Origin: Pseudooceanicola antarcticus
GTDB taxonomy: Bacteria > Pseudomonadota > Alphaproteobacteria > Rhodobacterales > Rhodobacteraceae
Assembly (NCBI RefSeq): GCF_900215355.1
Contig: NZ_OBEA01000005.1
Span: forward strand, 1-64,000
Reading direction: 5' to 3'
Length of the DNA: 64,000 nucleotides
Each line of letters begins with the position of its first letter. Within the stretch, counting starts at the first letter, position 1. Positions 1 through 7,665 of this stretch are shown one piece after another. The position numbers were made by a program, and so were the translations under genes. The notes beneath the pieces were generated by a model. The model was not told where the DNA came from and did not search any database. It was given only the letters and a program-made list of their open reading frames with translations.

Positions 1-2
1 CC

Positions 3-386
3 CTCGTTCATCACGACGAAGGAAGTGCATACGGCCTTACCTTCCCGGATCTACCGGGAGCCTTTGCCGCTGCCGACACCTGGGATGACATTCCCGCCGC
101 TGCAGCTGAAGCACTTGACCTTTGGTTCGAAGACCAGCCCGACGTGGCCGGCGCGTCCATCGATGATATTCGAGCACGCCCCGACGTAGCTGAAGAGCTG
201 GCGGCTGGCGCTTCTCTGATGCCGGTTCCCTACATCCCGGCCGACACCGCCACGGAACGTGTGAACGTGACCCTGGAGCGGTCACTGCTCCGTGCGATAG
301 ATGAGACCGCGAAGGCAAGGAAGATGACGCGCTCTTCGTTCCTGGCGTCTGCCGCAAGACGCGAGCTTTCAGGCGTCGGCGCTTAG
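3..386 (+). CDS. hicB: HicB-type antitoxin, 5' end cut by the window
   Basis: The reading frame is open from the first complete codon and ends at a TAG. The first residues visible (DEGSAYGLTFPDLPGAF) match the typical start of the degenerate RNase-H-like HicB fold, in which HicB proteins read Y/F-G-x-x-F-P-D-x-P-G. The C-terminal part (VNVTLERSLLRAIDETAKAR) looks like a ribbon-helix-helix DNA-binding segment. By family knowledge HicB neutralises the HicA mRNA interferase and represses its own operon. HicA, usually immediately upstream, would lie outside the window. The visible 127 residues are close to a full HicB, so only a few N-terminal residues should be missing. The neighbouring prophage pieces fit a mobile origin. 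Confidence 0.75.
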   Translation, partial: LVHHDEGSAYGLTFPDLPGAFAAADTWDDIPAAAAEALDLWFEDQPDVAGASIDDIRARPDVAEELAAGASLMPVPYIPADTATERVNVTLERSLLRAIDETAKARKMTRSSFLASAARRELSGVGA

Positions 387-453
387 AACCTTCCGTCTGG
401 CTTGTTGTTCAAGGCAACGGGTCATGCCGATCCCGGATCAAACGAACCCGCGC

Positions 454-480
454 CCCCCGGCCATCTACGCCGGGGGCTTT
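454..480. terminator. Intrinsic terminator-like hairpin
   Basis: An 8-bp perfect stem (CCCCCGGC at 454-461 with GCCGGGGG at 469-476) encloses a 7-base loop and is followed on the plus strand by CTTT. It lies between the end of hicB and the end of the minus-strand Rz1-like gene, so it could serve either strand. The T-tract is short. Confidence 0.45.
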
Positions 481-719
481 CGGACTAAAGGGCACTCCGC
501 CTCCCATGTCGCGTTGGTCTTCAGATCCCGCCGCAGGTTCCAGGGGGCATGCGCCGCCCGCCAGTCGATCTCGGCCTGGCTGAACATCCGCATCTCTTCG
601 ACATCGCAGAAGGCCGGGCCGGGAGGTGGCGCCACCACCGCCGGCTCATTCCGCAGGCAGGAGCCAGCGGTCAGGCACAGAACGGCCGAGATCGGAATCG
701 GGAATGCTGTCCACCGCAT
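465..719 (-). CDS. Rz1-like outer-membrane spanin (phage lysis lipoprotein)
   Basis: This 84-residue protein begins MRWTAFPIPISAVLCLTAG and then has a cysteine in an imperfect lipobox (A-G-S-C), followed by a proline-rich stretch (AVVAPPPGPAF). A short lipoprotein rich in proline whose gene starts inside the upstream spanin gene in another frame is the classical Rz1 arrangement; here the overlap with the Rz-like gene is 74 bases. In phage lysis Rz1 sits in the outer membrane and bridges to Rz to fuse the membranes. No sequence search was possible and these proteins diverge fast, so the call rests on architecture. It could be a decayed remnant that is no longer expressed. Confidence 0.5.
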   Translation of the reverse strand: MRWTAFPIPISAVLCLTAGSCLRNEPAVVAPPPGPAFCDVEEMRMFSQAEIDWRAAHAPWNLRRDLKTNATWEAECPLVRKPPA

Positions 720-903
720 GGTCGCGCTCCTTGTCGAGGTGAAGATCCGCCACCCGGCCGTTGCAGCCGGTCAGCATGGTGTCGAGGGTCTGGGCCCGCG
801 CCTGCAGGCGGTCGACCTTGGCCGAGAGAAGCCAGGCAAGCCCGGCAGCAGCCAGGAAGGCCGCCACCGCGCCTCCGGCCAGGTAAGGCATCAGGAACCG
901 CAT
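646..903 (-). CDS. Rz-like inner-membrane spanin
   Basis: This 85-residue protein has a short N-terminus, one hydrophobic segment at about residues 6-27 (YLAGGAVAAFLAAAGLAWLL) and then a hydrophilic, probably helical stretch (AKVDRLQARAQTLD). One membrane anchor plus a periplasmic coiled coil is what a spanin Rz subunit looks like. Its ATG overlaps the stop codon of the upstream lysozyme fragment by one base (TAATG), as expected for a lysis cassette, and the Rz1-like gene starts within its 3' third. The product is shorter than lambda Rz (about 150 residues). Function is inferred from position and topology. Confidence 0.5.
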   Translation of the reverse strand: MRFLMPYLAGGAVAAFLAAAGLAWLLSAKVDRLQARAQTLDTMLTGCNGRVADLHLDKERDHAVDSIPDSDLGRSVPDRWLLPAE

Positions 904-1135
904 TACGCCGCCAGCCCCTGCAGGCAGAGGTCACGCTCGGCCTCGCGCCTCCGGGTCAGCCCGCTCACCGGCTGCAGCCGGCCCTTCACGCGGGCCTTGT
1001 TCCACATCAGCAGCGCATCACAGGCGCCGGCGAGATCTCCGGCCAGCGCACGGCGCGACATCGAGGAGCCACAGAAGGCCCCTGCCCCGATGTTGTACGC
1101 GGCCGAGACGAAGGCGGCGCGGCTCTGATCCGCTC
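903..1135 (-). pseudogene. Phage lysozyme (GH24-type) C-terminal fragment
   Basis: Reading the minus strand to the TAA at 905-903 gives a fragment containing AAFVSAAYNIGAGAFCGSS and later ALLMWNKARVKGRLQPVSGL, followed by RRREAERDLC. The elements 'sfxyNxGxGaf', 'l..Wn.a.gk.l.GL..RR..E' are the signature C-terminal half of T4/P22/P1-type (glycoside hydrolase 24) endolysins. The N-terminal half with the catalytic glutamate is absent: upstream the sequence changes to an unrelated coiled-coil fragment in another frame at about 1130-1150. No start codon belongs to this frame, so it is a broken endolysin gene of the same lysis cassette as the spanin genes. Confidence 0.7.
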
Positions 1136-1139
1136 CGGC

Positions 1140-1303
1140 TGCGCGACCTGGCGCATCAGCTCACGCTGGTCCGCATCATTGCGGTCCATGCGCTTGAAGA
1201 GCGTGATCATCTGCTCTTCCATCCGCGCCATGGCGACCACGGCATCGCTCAACTTGTCGAGCTTCTCTTCGATCCGCGCAACACGGGCCGCATCGGCGCA
1301 AGG
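1140..1303 (-). pseudogene. Phage coiled-coil protein fragment
   Basis: The minus strand encodes ADAARVARIEEKLDKLSDAV, then MARMEEQMITLFKRM and DRNDADQRELMRQVAQ. This is a heptad-patterned short protein of the kind found just upstream of lysozyme genes in rhodobacterial prophages. Such proteins normally continue into a C-terminal membrane segment; here the frame runs instead into out-of-frame lysozyme sequence. Both ends are therefore abnormal: the 5' end abuts the integrase fragment at about 1300 and the 3' end abuts the lysozyme fragment. Its function is not known. Confidence 0.45.
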
Positions 1304-1589
1304 CAAAACCTACCTGCTAAATGCCAAGGGGCGCCCATTCTCGACACCGGACTCGCTCGGCAACATGTTCCGCCGCTGGTGTGATGCGGCGGGCCTTCAG
1401 GGCCGGTCAGCGCACGGGGTTCGCAAAGCGGCCGGGCACCTTCTCGCCCAGGAAGGATGCTCGCAATACCAGATCATGACGATCCACGGCCACACCCAGG
1501 CACAGACCTCCGAGATCTACACCAGGGGCGTGGATCGCTGGAAGATGGCCAGGGACGCGATGACCTCTCTGGAGGGAATGGAATGGTGA
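1298..1589 (+). pseudogene. Tyrosine recombinase (phage integrase), C-terminal fragment
   Basis: The plus-strand frame ending at the TGA at 1587-1589 encodes the end of the catalytic domain of a tyrosine recombinase. The box-II pieces are visible: H-G-V-R-K (HxxR), I-H-G-H-T (second histidine) and the I-Y-T tyrosine, followed by a typical short tail with KMARDAM. The N-terminal DNA-binding domain and the first catalytic arginine are missing, because upstream of about 1298 the sequence belongs to an antisense phage fragment. The remnant points towards the tRNA-like sequence at about 1700, the usual orientation of an integrase next to its attachment site. Confidence 0.8.
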
Positions 1590-1597
1590 GTTTTTCG

Positions 1598-1662
1598 TGG
1601 GACACCTCGCCCGTAACCCATTGATTCCATTAACCGCACATTTGCCGCTTGATGGGACACCT
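1598..1662. repeat. 10-bp direct repeat TGGGACACCT
   Basis: The sequence TGGGACACCT occurs at 1598-1607 and 1653-1662, 55 bases apart, just after the integrase fragment. Short direct repeats next to an integrase are often recombinase arm-binding sites, but that is only a possibility here. Confidence 0.35.
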
Positions 1663-1694
1663 GCTCTCTGTAATAACGGCAAAAAACAGCACTT

Positions 1695-1718
1695 TGTGGA
1701 GCTCGCTACCCGCTCCAC
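1695..1718 (+). other. Candidate attachment-site remnant (tRNA-Gly-like 3' end)
   Basis: The plus strand reads GAGCTCGCTACCCGCTCCA up to 1717, which resembles the T-arm end plus acceptor 3' strand of alphaproteobacterial tRNA-Gly (ending TACCCGCTCCA). No complete tRNA can be folded from the upstream bases, so this would be the 3' duplicate left by integration into a tRNA-Gly gene. GTGGAGC at 1696-1702 can also pair with GCTCCAC at 1712-1718, so a plain hairpin is the alternative. Confidence 0.35.
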
Positions 1719-1868
1719 GACTTAGACGCGGCCTGACCGCGCATCCCTCTCCCCGCGCCCGGTGCCGGGCGGCCCTTCCCCTGGACCGTTCCACAGCTCT
1801 GGTTCAAGGCTCTGGCCCGGCATGATCGGCGCCTGTCGACCGGCTCGGATATTTTGCAAGATTTCAAG

Positions 1869-2957
1869 ATGACCACCCTCCGCCTGAGCGCCCTCTGTCT
1901 GCTGGGCCTGCTCGGCGGTTTCATCGCCCGTGCGCTGCACCTGCCGCTGCCCTACATGCTGGGCTCGCTCTTCCTTGTGGCGCTGCTTACCGCCGCCTTC
2001 CCCCGTGCCCTGCCCCGCGACTACAGGTTCCCCGAGAAGTTCCGCTCGATCTTCATTGCCGTCATCGGCACCACCATCGGCGCCCAGATCACCTGGGAGA
2101 TCCTCGGCCACCTGCCCCGCATGGTGCCCTCTCTGATCGCGCTGACGCTCTTCGTGCCGCTGACCCAGACGGTGAATTACCAGATCTTCCGCCGCCTCGG
2201 AGGCTACGACCGCGCCACCGCCTTCTATGCCGGGGCGCCCGGCGGGCTGATCGATTCCATCGTCGCCGGTGAAGCGGCCGGGGCCGACGTGAAGATGCTG
2301 GCCGTGCAGCAGTTCCTGCGCATCATCGTGGTGGTCTCTGTCCTGCCCGTGGGGCTGTCGCTCTGGTATGGCCACCCCGTGGGCTCTGCCGCCGGCATCA
2401 GTCTGGCGGGGGGCGATGTCGGCCTCGAGCACCTGCCCGAGGTCATCGGGGCCGCCCTACTGGGGCTCTTCATCTTCCGCCGGTTGCACCTGCCGGCCTC
2501 GCAGCTGATCGGCCCATTGATCTGCGCCGCGCTGCTGACGCTCTCGGGCCTTGCGGTGATCGAGGCGCCGCAATGGGTGATCTCGGGCTGCCAGGTGGTG
2601 ATCGGCACCTCTCTCGGCACCCGTTTCATCGGGGTTGAGTGGAAGCGGCTGCTGCGCGCGGGCTGGCTGTCGGCGCTCTCGGTGACCTCGATGGTCTGCA
2701 TCGGGCTGGCCATGGCTTTGCCGGTGGCCCCGCTGACCGGCCAGCACCCGGACGTGCTGGTGGTCTCCTTCGCGCCCGGCGGGGTGACCGAGATGGCGCT
2801 GGTGGCGCTCTCGCTCAACACCAATCCGGCGGTTGTGACCCTGCACCACCTCTACCGCATCGTGCTGACGGTGCTGACCCTCGGAGTGGTCTCGAAACGC
2901 GGCTGGTTCGACGCGCCCAGGAAGCCCGGACACCCCGAGACAGGCGGCGAGAGCTGA
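1869..2957 (+). CDS. AbrB-family membrane protein
   Basis: This 362-residue protein is almost entirely hydrophobic, with about ten predicted membrane segments in two similar halves. Each half has small-residue-rich turns such as HLPLPYMLGSLF and FAPGGVTEMALVAL; the P-G-G-(L/V)-(I/T)-(D/E) motif appears in both halves (APGGLIDSIV and APGGVTEMAL), showing the internal duplication of the AbrB/YhhN-like permease family (often misnamed ammonia monooxygenase). The substrate is unknown. An ATG at 1869 was chosen over an upstream TTG at 1854. The gene is convergent with uup, separated by 13 bases. Confidence 0.8.
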   Translation: MTTLRLSALCLLGLLGGFIARALHLPLPYMLGSLFLVALLTAAFPRALPRDYRFPEKFRSIFIAVIGTTIGAQITWEILGHLPRMVPSLIALTLFVPLTQTVNYQIFRRLGGYDRATAFYAGAPGGLIDSIVAGEAAGADVKMLAVQQFLRIIVVVSVLPVGLSLWYGHPVGSAAGISLAGGDVGLEHLPEVIGAALLGLFIFRRLHLPASQLIGPLICAALLTLSGLAVIEAPQWVISGCQVVIGTSLGTRFIGVEWKRLLRAGWLSALSVTSMVCIGLAMALPVAPLTGQHPDVLVVSFAPGGVTEMALVALSLNTNPAVVTLHHLYRIVLTVLTLGVVSKRGWFDAPRKPGHPETGGES

Positions 2958-2963
2958 GCGAAA

Positions 2964-2988
2964 GCGGGCCTCAGCCCGCCTTCTCCTC
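2964..2988. terminator. Short hairpin between convergent genes
   Basis: GCGGGC at 2964-2969 pairs with GCCCGC at 2974-2979 and is followed by a T/C-rich run on the plus strand. It overlaps the last codons of uup, and would end transcription of the AbrB-family gene. The T-tract is weak. Confidence 0.35.
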
Positions 2989-4815
2989 GAGCTCCATCCA
3001 TTCCTCTTCGGCCGCGGCCAGAAGCTGCTGGCGCTCGGCCAGGGCCTCGGTGCCCTTGGCGAATTTCACCGGTTCCTTCTGGTAGAGATCCGGCTGGGCC
3101 AGGAATTGCTCGAGCTTGGCGATCTCGGCCTCGTAGCGCTCGATGACCAAGGGCAGCTCTTCGAGGCGGTGCTTCTCGGTGAAGGAGAGACCGGATTTCT
3201 GGGCCTCCTTCTGCGCCTCTTTCTTCGGGGCCGCAGGCGCCTGCGCCGCCGATTGTGCCTTCGCCGCAGACTTTTCGGCCGCCCGCGCATCCTTGACCGG
3301 CGCCTGCTCGGCCCGCTGCGCGCGATAGTCGCTCCAGCCGCCGGCATAGACCGTGGCGCGGCCGTCGCCCTCCATGGCGATGGTGGTCGAGGCCACGCGG
3401 TCCAGGAAGTCCCGGTCGTGGCTGACCAGCATCACCGTGCCATCGTAGCCATCCAGCAGCTCCTGCAGCAGGTCGAGCGTTTCCACGTCCAGGTCGTTGG
3501 TCGGTTCGTCGAGCACCAGCAGGTTGCTTTCGCGCGCCATCAGCTTGGCCAGCAGAAGCCGCGCCTTCTCGCCGCCCGAGAGCGATTTCACCTTGGCGCG
3601 CGCCTGCGCCTCGTCGAAGAGAAATTCCTTCAGGTAGCCCACCACGTGCTTGGGCGTCCCACGCACCATCACCTGGTCGGCGGCACCGGAGACGCGCATC
3701 TCCTTGTCGCCGGTGAGGCTTTCCCAGAGCGTCATCTCGGGATCGAGCTGGGCGCGGGACTGGTCGAAGATCGCCGGCACCAGGTTGGTGCCCAGCTTGA
3801 CCTCGCCCTCGTCCGGCGCCTCCTGACCCATGAGCATCTTGATCAGCGTGGTCTTGCCCACCCCGTTGGGGCCGACGAAGGCCACCCGGTCGCCGCGGTT
3901 CACCAGCAGATCGAAGCTCTTGACGATGGGCTTGTCGCCATAGGCCTTGGCCAGCCCCTTCGCCTCGATCACCTTCTTGCCGCTGGCCGGACCGGCCTCC
4001 AGCTCCATCGCCGCCGCGCCCTTGCGGCGGATCTGGTTGCCACGTTCCTCGCGCAGGGCGGCAAGGTTGCGCACCCGTCCCTGGTTGCGCTTGCGCCGCG
4101 CGCTGATGCCCTCCACGGCCCAACGGGCCTCGGACTTGATCTTGCGATCCAGCTTGTGCCGGGCCATGTCCTCGTCTTCCCAGGTCTTGTCGCGCCAGGC
4201 CTCGAAATGCTCGAAGCCCTTCTCCTGGCGCGCGACCTTGCCGCGGTCGATCCACAGCGTGGCGCGGGTCAGGGCGCGCAGAAAGGCGCGGTCGTGGGAG
4301 ATGAGGACATAGGCGGCGCGGGTCTGGCCAAGCTCGGCCTCCAGCCAGGCGATGGCCTCGATGTCGAGGTGGTTGGTGGGCTCGTCCAGCAGCATCAGCT
4401 CGGGCGCCTCGGCCATCAGCTTGGCCAGCGCCGCGCGGCGGCGTTCGCCGCCCGAGGCCGTCTCGACGGGCCGTGCCGGGTCGAACTTCAGGCCTTCGCC
4501 GGCGATCTCGACCTTGTAGTGTTCAGACAGGTCCAGCCGCGAGGTGGCGAAATCGCCGAGGGTGGCGAAGCCGGACATGTCGGGCTCCTGCTCCATGTAG
4601 CCCACCGAGGTGCCGGGCGAGAGCACGACATCGCCGCGGTCCGCTTCGACGAGGCCCGCCATGACCTTCATCAGGGTGGACTTGCCCGACCCGTTGCGCC
4701 CCACGAGGGCCACCCGGTCGCCCGGTTGCACCGAAAGCGTGAGGTCGTCGAAAACCGGATCGCCGCCGAAGGTGAGCGAGATCTGCGAAAGCTGGAGAAG
4801 GGGTGCCTGTGCCAT
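2971..4815 (-). CDS. uup: ABC-F family ATPase Uup
   Basis: This soluble 614-residue protein has two ABC ATPase domains and no membrane segments. Domain 1 shows Walker A GRNGSGKST, signature SGGERRR and Walker B LMLLDEPTNHLD. Domain 2 shows GPNGVGKTT, LSGGEKARLL and LVLDEPTNDLD. Between them is the basic ABC-F linker (KSEARWAVEGISARRKRNQG), and after them an Ala/Lys-rich stretch and a C-terminal coiled coil (EKHRLEELPLVIERYEAEIA) typical of Uup rather than EttA. Uup proteins bind ribosomes and also influence DNA: loss raises precise excision of transposons in E. coli. The gene is monocistronic on this strand; a dispersed inverted-repeat element lies just upstream of its start. Confidence 0.9.
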   Translation of the reverse strand: MAQAPLLQLSQISLTFGGDPVFDDLTLSVQPGDRVALVGRNGSGKSTLMKVMAGLVEADRGDVVLSPGTSVGYMEQEPDMSGFATLGDFATSRLDLSEHYKVEIAGEGLKFDPARPVETASGGERRRAALAKLMAEAPELMLLDEPTNHLDIEAIAWLEAELGQTRAAYVLISHDRAFLRALTRATLWIDRGKVARQEKGFEHFEAWRDKTWEDEDMARHKLDRKIKSEARWAVEGISARRKRNQGRVRNLAALREERGNQIRRKGAAAMELEAGPASGKKVIEAKGLAKAYGDKPIVKSFDLLVNRGDRVAFVGPNGVGKTTLIKMLMGQEAPDEGEVKLGTNLVPAIFDQSRAQLDPEMTLWESLTGDKEMRVSGAADQVMVRGTPKHVVGYLKEFLFDEAQARAKVKSLSGGEKARLLLAKLMARESNLLVLDEPTNDLDVETLDLLQELLDGYDGTVMLVSHDRDFLDRVASTTIAMEGDGRATVYAGGWSDYRAQRAEQAPVKDARAAEKSAAKAQSAAQAPAAPKKEAQKEAQKSGLSFTEKHRLEELPLVIERYEAEIAKLEQFLAQPDLYQKEPVKFAKGTEALAERQQLLAAAEEEWMELEEKAG

Positions 4816-4861
4816 GGCGCGCAGCTAATCAGGCGGCGGGTCGGCGTCAAGCGGACTTGAG

Positions 4862-4990
4862 CTCAGGAGGGGGCTCTGCCCCCCGGCTGCGCCTCCCCCC
4901 GCAGTATTTTCAGCCGTCGGATAACAGCAGGGGCCCCTGCCCATCCTGAGGCCGAAAATACTGCCGCCGGAGGCGGACGGCGAGGGCACC
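4862..4990. repeat. Dispersed inverted-repeat element, copy A
   Basis: A G/C-rich lead-in (GGGGGCTCTGCCCCC followed by GCTGCGCCTCCCCC) precedes CAGTATTTTCAGCC at about 4902-4916; the element closes with GGCCGAAAATACTG at about 4952-4965 followed by CCGCCGGAGGC. The outer arms are inverted repeats. Two more copies occur at about 36241-36436 and 41345-41555 with the same GTATTTTCAGCC core. It lies between uup and the TRIC-like gene and overlaps no convincing coding sequence. Confidence 0.7.
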
Positions 4991-5060
4991 GAAAGAGCCG
5001 GGGCTTGGCACCGCGCACCGCTTCGCGTTAGCTGCGCCCGAGCCGCGACCGGAGCCTGAC

Positions 5061-5693
5061 ATGATCGACCAACCCCTTCTCTTTGCCGCCGATGTGCTGG
5101 CCACGCTGGTCTTTGCCACCACGGGTGCGCTGGTGGCCTCGCGCAAGCAGATGGACATCTTCGGCTTCATGTGGCTGGCCATGGCCACGGGCGTGGGCGG
5201 CGGCACGCTGCGCGATCTCCTGCTGGGGCTGCCGGTGTTCTGGGTCGAAGACCCGCTGCCGCTGTCGCTCTGCCTCGCGGTGGCGGTCTTCCTGCATTTC
5301 ACCGCCAGTTCCTTCCAGTCGCGGATGAAGGTGATCCTCTGGCTGGATGCCTTCGGGCTGGGCTTCGCCGTCATTGCGGGCACGCTGAAGGCCATGGACC
5401 AGGGCACCGCCGGGATCATTGCCGTGGTCATGGGGGTCTTTTCCGGCACCGTCGGCGGGATCATCCGCGACACCCTGGGACAGGAACCCTCGATCATCCT
5501 CAAGCGCGAGATCTACGTGACCGCCGCCGCCCTCGGCGCCTGCACCACCGTGCTCATCCTCGGCGCCGGCGAGCCGCGACTGCTGGGGGCCGTGGCCGGA
5601 TTCGCGGTGATCTTCGCCCTGCGCGGCGCGGCGGTGCTGCGCAACCTGGCCCTGCCGGTCTACAATCCCCGCGCCGGGCGCGACTATCCCTGA
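5061..5693 (+). CDS. TRIC-type (UPF0126/YadS) membrane channel protein
   Basis: This 210-residue protein has about seven hydrophobic segments arranged as two three-helix repeats. Each repeat carries the family glycine motif: GVGGGTLRDLLLG in the first and GTVGGIIRDTLG in the second. The G-G-G-x-x-R-D and K-R-E-I-Y-(A/V) elements identify the bacterial TRIC family (trimeric intracellular cation channel homologues), which form potassium-permeable trimers in vitro. The physiological role in bacteria is uncertain. The gene is convergent with the olsB-like gene, only three bases apart. Confidence 0.85.
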   Translation: MIDQPLLFAADVLATLVFATTGALVASRKQMDIFGFMWLAMATGVGGGTLRDLLLGLPVFWVEDPLPLSLCLAVAVFLHFTASSFQSRMKVILWLDAFGLGFAVIAGTLKAMDQGTAGIIAVVMGVFSGTVGGIIRDTLGQEPSIILKREIYVTAAALGACTTVLILGAGEPRLLGAVAGFAVIFALRGAAVLRNLALPVYNPRAGRDYP

Positions 5694-5696
5694 GGC

Positions 5697-6431
5697 TCAG
5701 CCCGCCACCGCGCGCAGCAGGCGCTTGCGCGCCGGCGGGATGGCCCCGATCTCGAGCCCGGTGAAGACATGCAGGGTGTTCATCTTCGGATCGACCACCG
5801 CGTGGTCGGACACCCATCCCCCCATCATCAGGTAGGTCCGCAGCAGCGGCGGCATGCCCAGCATGGCGCGTTTCATGTCCGGCTTGCGGCGCAGCTTCTG
5901 GGCGAAGCGGAAGACCTTCGGCGCCTTGACCCGCGGCAGGAAGCGCTTGGGCCCCAGGTGCCGTTCCTTCAGCATGGCGAAGGCATCCAGGTAGGCCTCG
6001 GCGTCCGTGCCCTTGAAGGAGGAACAGCCAAAGAGCATCTCGACCCCGTTGCGATCCACATAGGCCGTCATCGCGCCCCAGGCGACCCGCAGGATATCCG
6101 GGTCGCGGCGCTCGGGGTGGATGCAGAAACGGCCCATCTCGACCATCGGCCCCTCGAAGCCCGAAAGCCCCGAGAGTTCGTAGTACTGGGCCGAGTAGGA
6201 GCGCGAGATCTCGGCTCCGGCCGAGAGGGGCAGCATGCGGAAGCAGCAGACGAGGCTGTCGTCGCGCTGATCCTCGACCAGGATATGGGCGCAGATGCCG
6301 TCGAACTCATCCGCGTCGGGCAGCTCGTCATTGCCGAGGAAGCAGAGCGCCCGCAGGCGTTGCGCGGCGCGGATATCCGTGGGAGCGGTGGCGATACGGG
6401 CCGCGTAGCGACCCTTCTTCAGCGCGGGCAT
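5697..6431 (-). CDS. olsB: Ornithine-acyl-ACP N-acyltransferase-like GNAT (OlsB)
   Basis: This 244-residue protein has the OlsB/hemolysin-like acyltransferase pattern: an N-terminal GNAT core (RAAQRLRALCFLG, then DEFDGICAHILVED), the central EMGRFCIHPERRDPDILRVAW and later LFGCSSFKGTDAEAY. In bacteria OlsB transfers a 3-hydroxyacyl group to ornithine, the first step of ornithine-lipid synthesis, at the cytoplasmic face of the membrane. The partner O-acyltransferase OlsA, frequently adjacent, is not visible here. An ATG at 6431 preceded by GGAGAG was chosen because the open frame runs 40 codons further upstream without a better start. Confidence 0.8.
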   Translation of the reverse strand: MPALKKGRYAARIATAPTDIRAAQRLRALCFLGNDELPDADEFDGICAHILVEDQRDDSLVCCFRMLPLSAGAEISRSYSAQYYELSGLSGFEGPMVEMGRFCIHPERRDPDILRVAWGAMTAYVDRNGVEMLFGCSSFKGTDAEAYLDAFAMLKERHLGPKRFLPRVKAPKVFRFAQKLRRKPDMKRAMLGMPPLLRTYLMMGGWVSDHAVVDPKMNTLHVFTGLEIGAIPPARKRLLRAVAG

Positions 6432-6547
6432 GGCGGGCTCTCCGGCGTGCAGGGGGCAGTTCGTCGCCCCGTTACCATGCCAGATGTGACCGCTTCGTGA
6501 CATCTGCAAGTCCCGGGGGCCCCAAAGCCCCCGGACTGCACGAAAGA

Positions 6548-7009
6548 TCACTCGCCGCCGAGCACACCCGCGGCATCGAAGCGGCCGAGGTTGCCAAGCA
6601 GCTGGCGGATGAAGGTCTTGTCCTGGGTCGAGGAGCTGGTCACGCGGCTTTGCAGGCGCACCACCTGGCCATCCTGCAGCCCGAAGGTCTCGATGTTGGA
6701 AACCACGCCGCGGCTGTCGAAGCTGATCGCCAGCACCGTGCGCTCGACCACCTCGGGGCGCTGATAGGCGAAGGTCTTCACCCGGCTGCGGACGTAATAG
6801 AAATCACCGCCGTCGAGCACGCCAGCGGTGCTCGGGGCACCGATCACGTCCAGCACGGTGTCGCGCGTATCGACGCCGACAACCACCTGGTCCAGCTGGC
6901 TCTCATCGGGCACATAGCCGTGATTGCGGTACTGGGCGGTACAGGCCGCGAGGCCGAGTACAGCCACGAAGGTCACGATCCTGCTCGCGAATCTGCCGTT
7001 GCGCCCCAT
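6548..7009 (-). CDS. bamE: Outer-membrane assembly lipoprotein BamE
   Basis: This 153-residue protein starts with a lipoprotein signal (IVTFVAVLGLAACTAQYRN, lipobox L-A-A-C) and continues with the SmpA/OmlA fold, including HGYVPDESQLDQVVVGVDTR and DTVLDVIGAPSTAG, the 'G.s...V...lG.P' pattern of BamE. BamE is a periplasm-facing accessory of the BAM complex that folds outer-membrane beta-barrels. The ATG at 7009, preceded by AGAGGGG, was chosen because the lipobox then sits at a normal distance; the frame is open 25 codons further. It is divergent from yceD, an arrangement common in alphaproteobacteria. Confidence 0.88.
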   Translation of the reverse strand: MGRNGRFASRIVTFVAVLGLAACTAQYRNHGYVPDESQLDQVVVGVDTRDTVLDVIGAPSTAGVLDGGDFYYVRSRVKTFAYQRPEVVERTVLAISFDSRGVVSNIETFGLQDGQVVRLQSRVTSSSTQDKTFIRQLLGNLGRFDAAGVLGGE

Positions 7010-7095
7010 GTTGCCCCTCTTGTTTTCCGTGCTACAGGCTTCTACCTCGACTACATAACGAACCCGCAGGCTGCAAGAAAGCAAGAAAGGTCTCC

Positions 7096-7665
7096 ATGTC
7101 CGCGTCCTCTCCCTCCGCCTTTGCGGTGGCCTCTCTGCCCAAATCGCACCCGACCGCCTTTTCCCTGGCGCCCGATGCCGAGGAAACCGCCGCCCTGGCC
7201 GAAGCGCTGGAGCTGCTGGCTCTGCGCAAACTCTCGTTCAAGGGAGAGCTGAAGGCCGCCGGCAAGAGCGAATGGCTGCTCACAGCCCGGCTGGGCGCCA
7301 CCGTGGTGCAGCCCTGCTCCGTCACGCTGGCCCCGGTGACCACGCGCATCGACGAGGTGGTGACCCGCCGCTTCCTGCCCGTTCTGCCCGAGGCGCAGAC
7401 CGAGGAGGGAGAGATCGAGATGCCCGAAGACGAGACCCTGGAACAGCTGGGCAGCCATATCAACCCGGCCGAGGTCATGGCCGAGGCGCTGGCGCTGGCC
7501 CTGCCCCTCTACCCGCGCGCCGATGGTGCAGAGATGCAGGTCAGCGCCGTCACCGAGCCCGGCCGGCAGGCGATGACCGACGAGGATGCCAAGCCGCTGG
7601 CGAATCTTGCCGATTTGCTGGCAGCACGGCGCAACAAGGACGATGAGACGCCGGATCGGGATTGA
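7096..7665 (+). CDS. yceD: YceD family (DUF177) protein
   Basis: This 189-residue protein carries the DUF177 pattern: LSFKGELKAAGKSEWLLTAR, then LGATVVQPCSVTLAPVTTRI with its conserved cysteine, and an acidic middle (EEGEIEMPEDE) before the family motif NPAEVMAEALALALPLYPR. YceD proteins sit next to rpmF in most proteobacteria, and in plants and bacteria have been tied to 23S rRNA accumulation. It leads the rpmF-plsX-fabH cluster, divergent from bamE with 86 bases between the starts. Confidence 0.88.
   Translation: MSASSPSAFAVASLPKSHPTAFSLAPDAEETAALAEALELLALRKLSFKGELKAAGKSEWLLTARLGATVVQPCSVTLAPVTTRIDEVVTRRFLPVLPEAQTEEGEIEMPEDETLEQLGSHINPAEVMAEALALALPLYPRADGAEMQVSAVTEPGRQAMTDEDAKPLANLADLLAARRNKDDETPDRD

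Larger units (their letters stand above)
1..1720. mobile_element. Decayed prophage/genomic island edge
   Basis: This segment carries only mobile-element-type pieces: a HicB-like antitoxin cut by the window start, an overlapping spanin-like gene pair, a lysozyme C-terminus, a coiled-coil phage protein fragment and an integrase C-terminus pointing outwards to a tRNA-Gly-like 3' end near 1700. No head, tail or replication genes are present inside the window, and two of the junctions (about 1135-1150 and about 1297-1303) join unrelated coding fragments, so internal deletion is inferred. The left limit is unknown because the window begins inside the element. The ordinary chromosome appears to resume with the AbrB-family gene at 1869. 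Confidence 0.6.
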
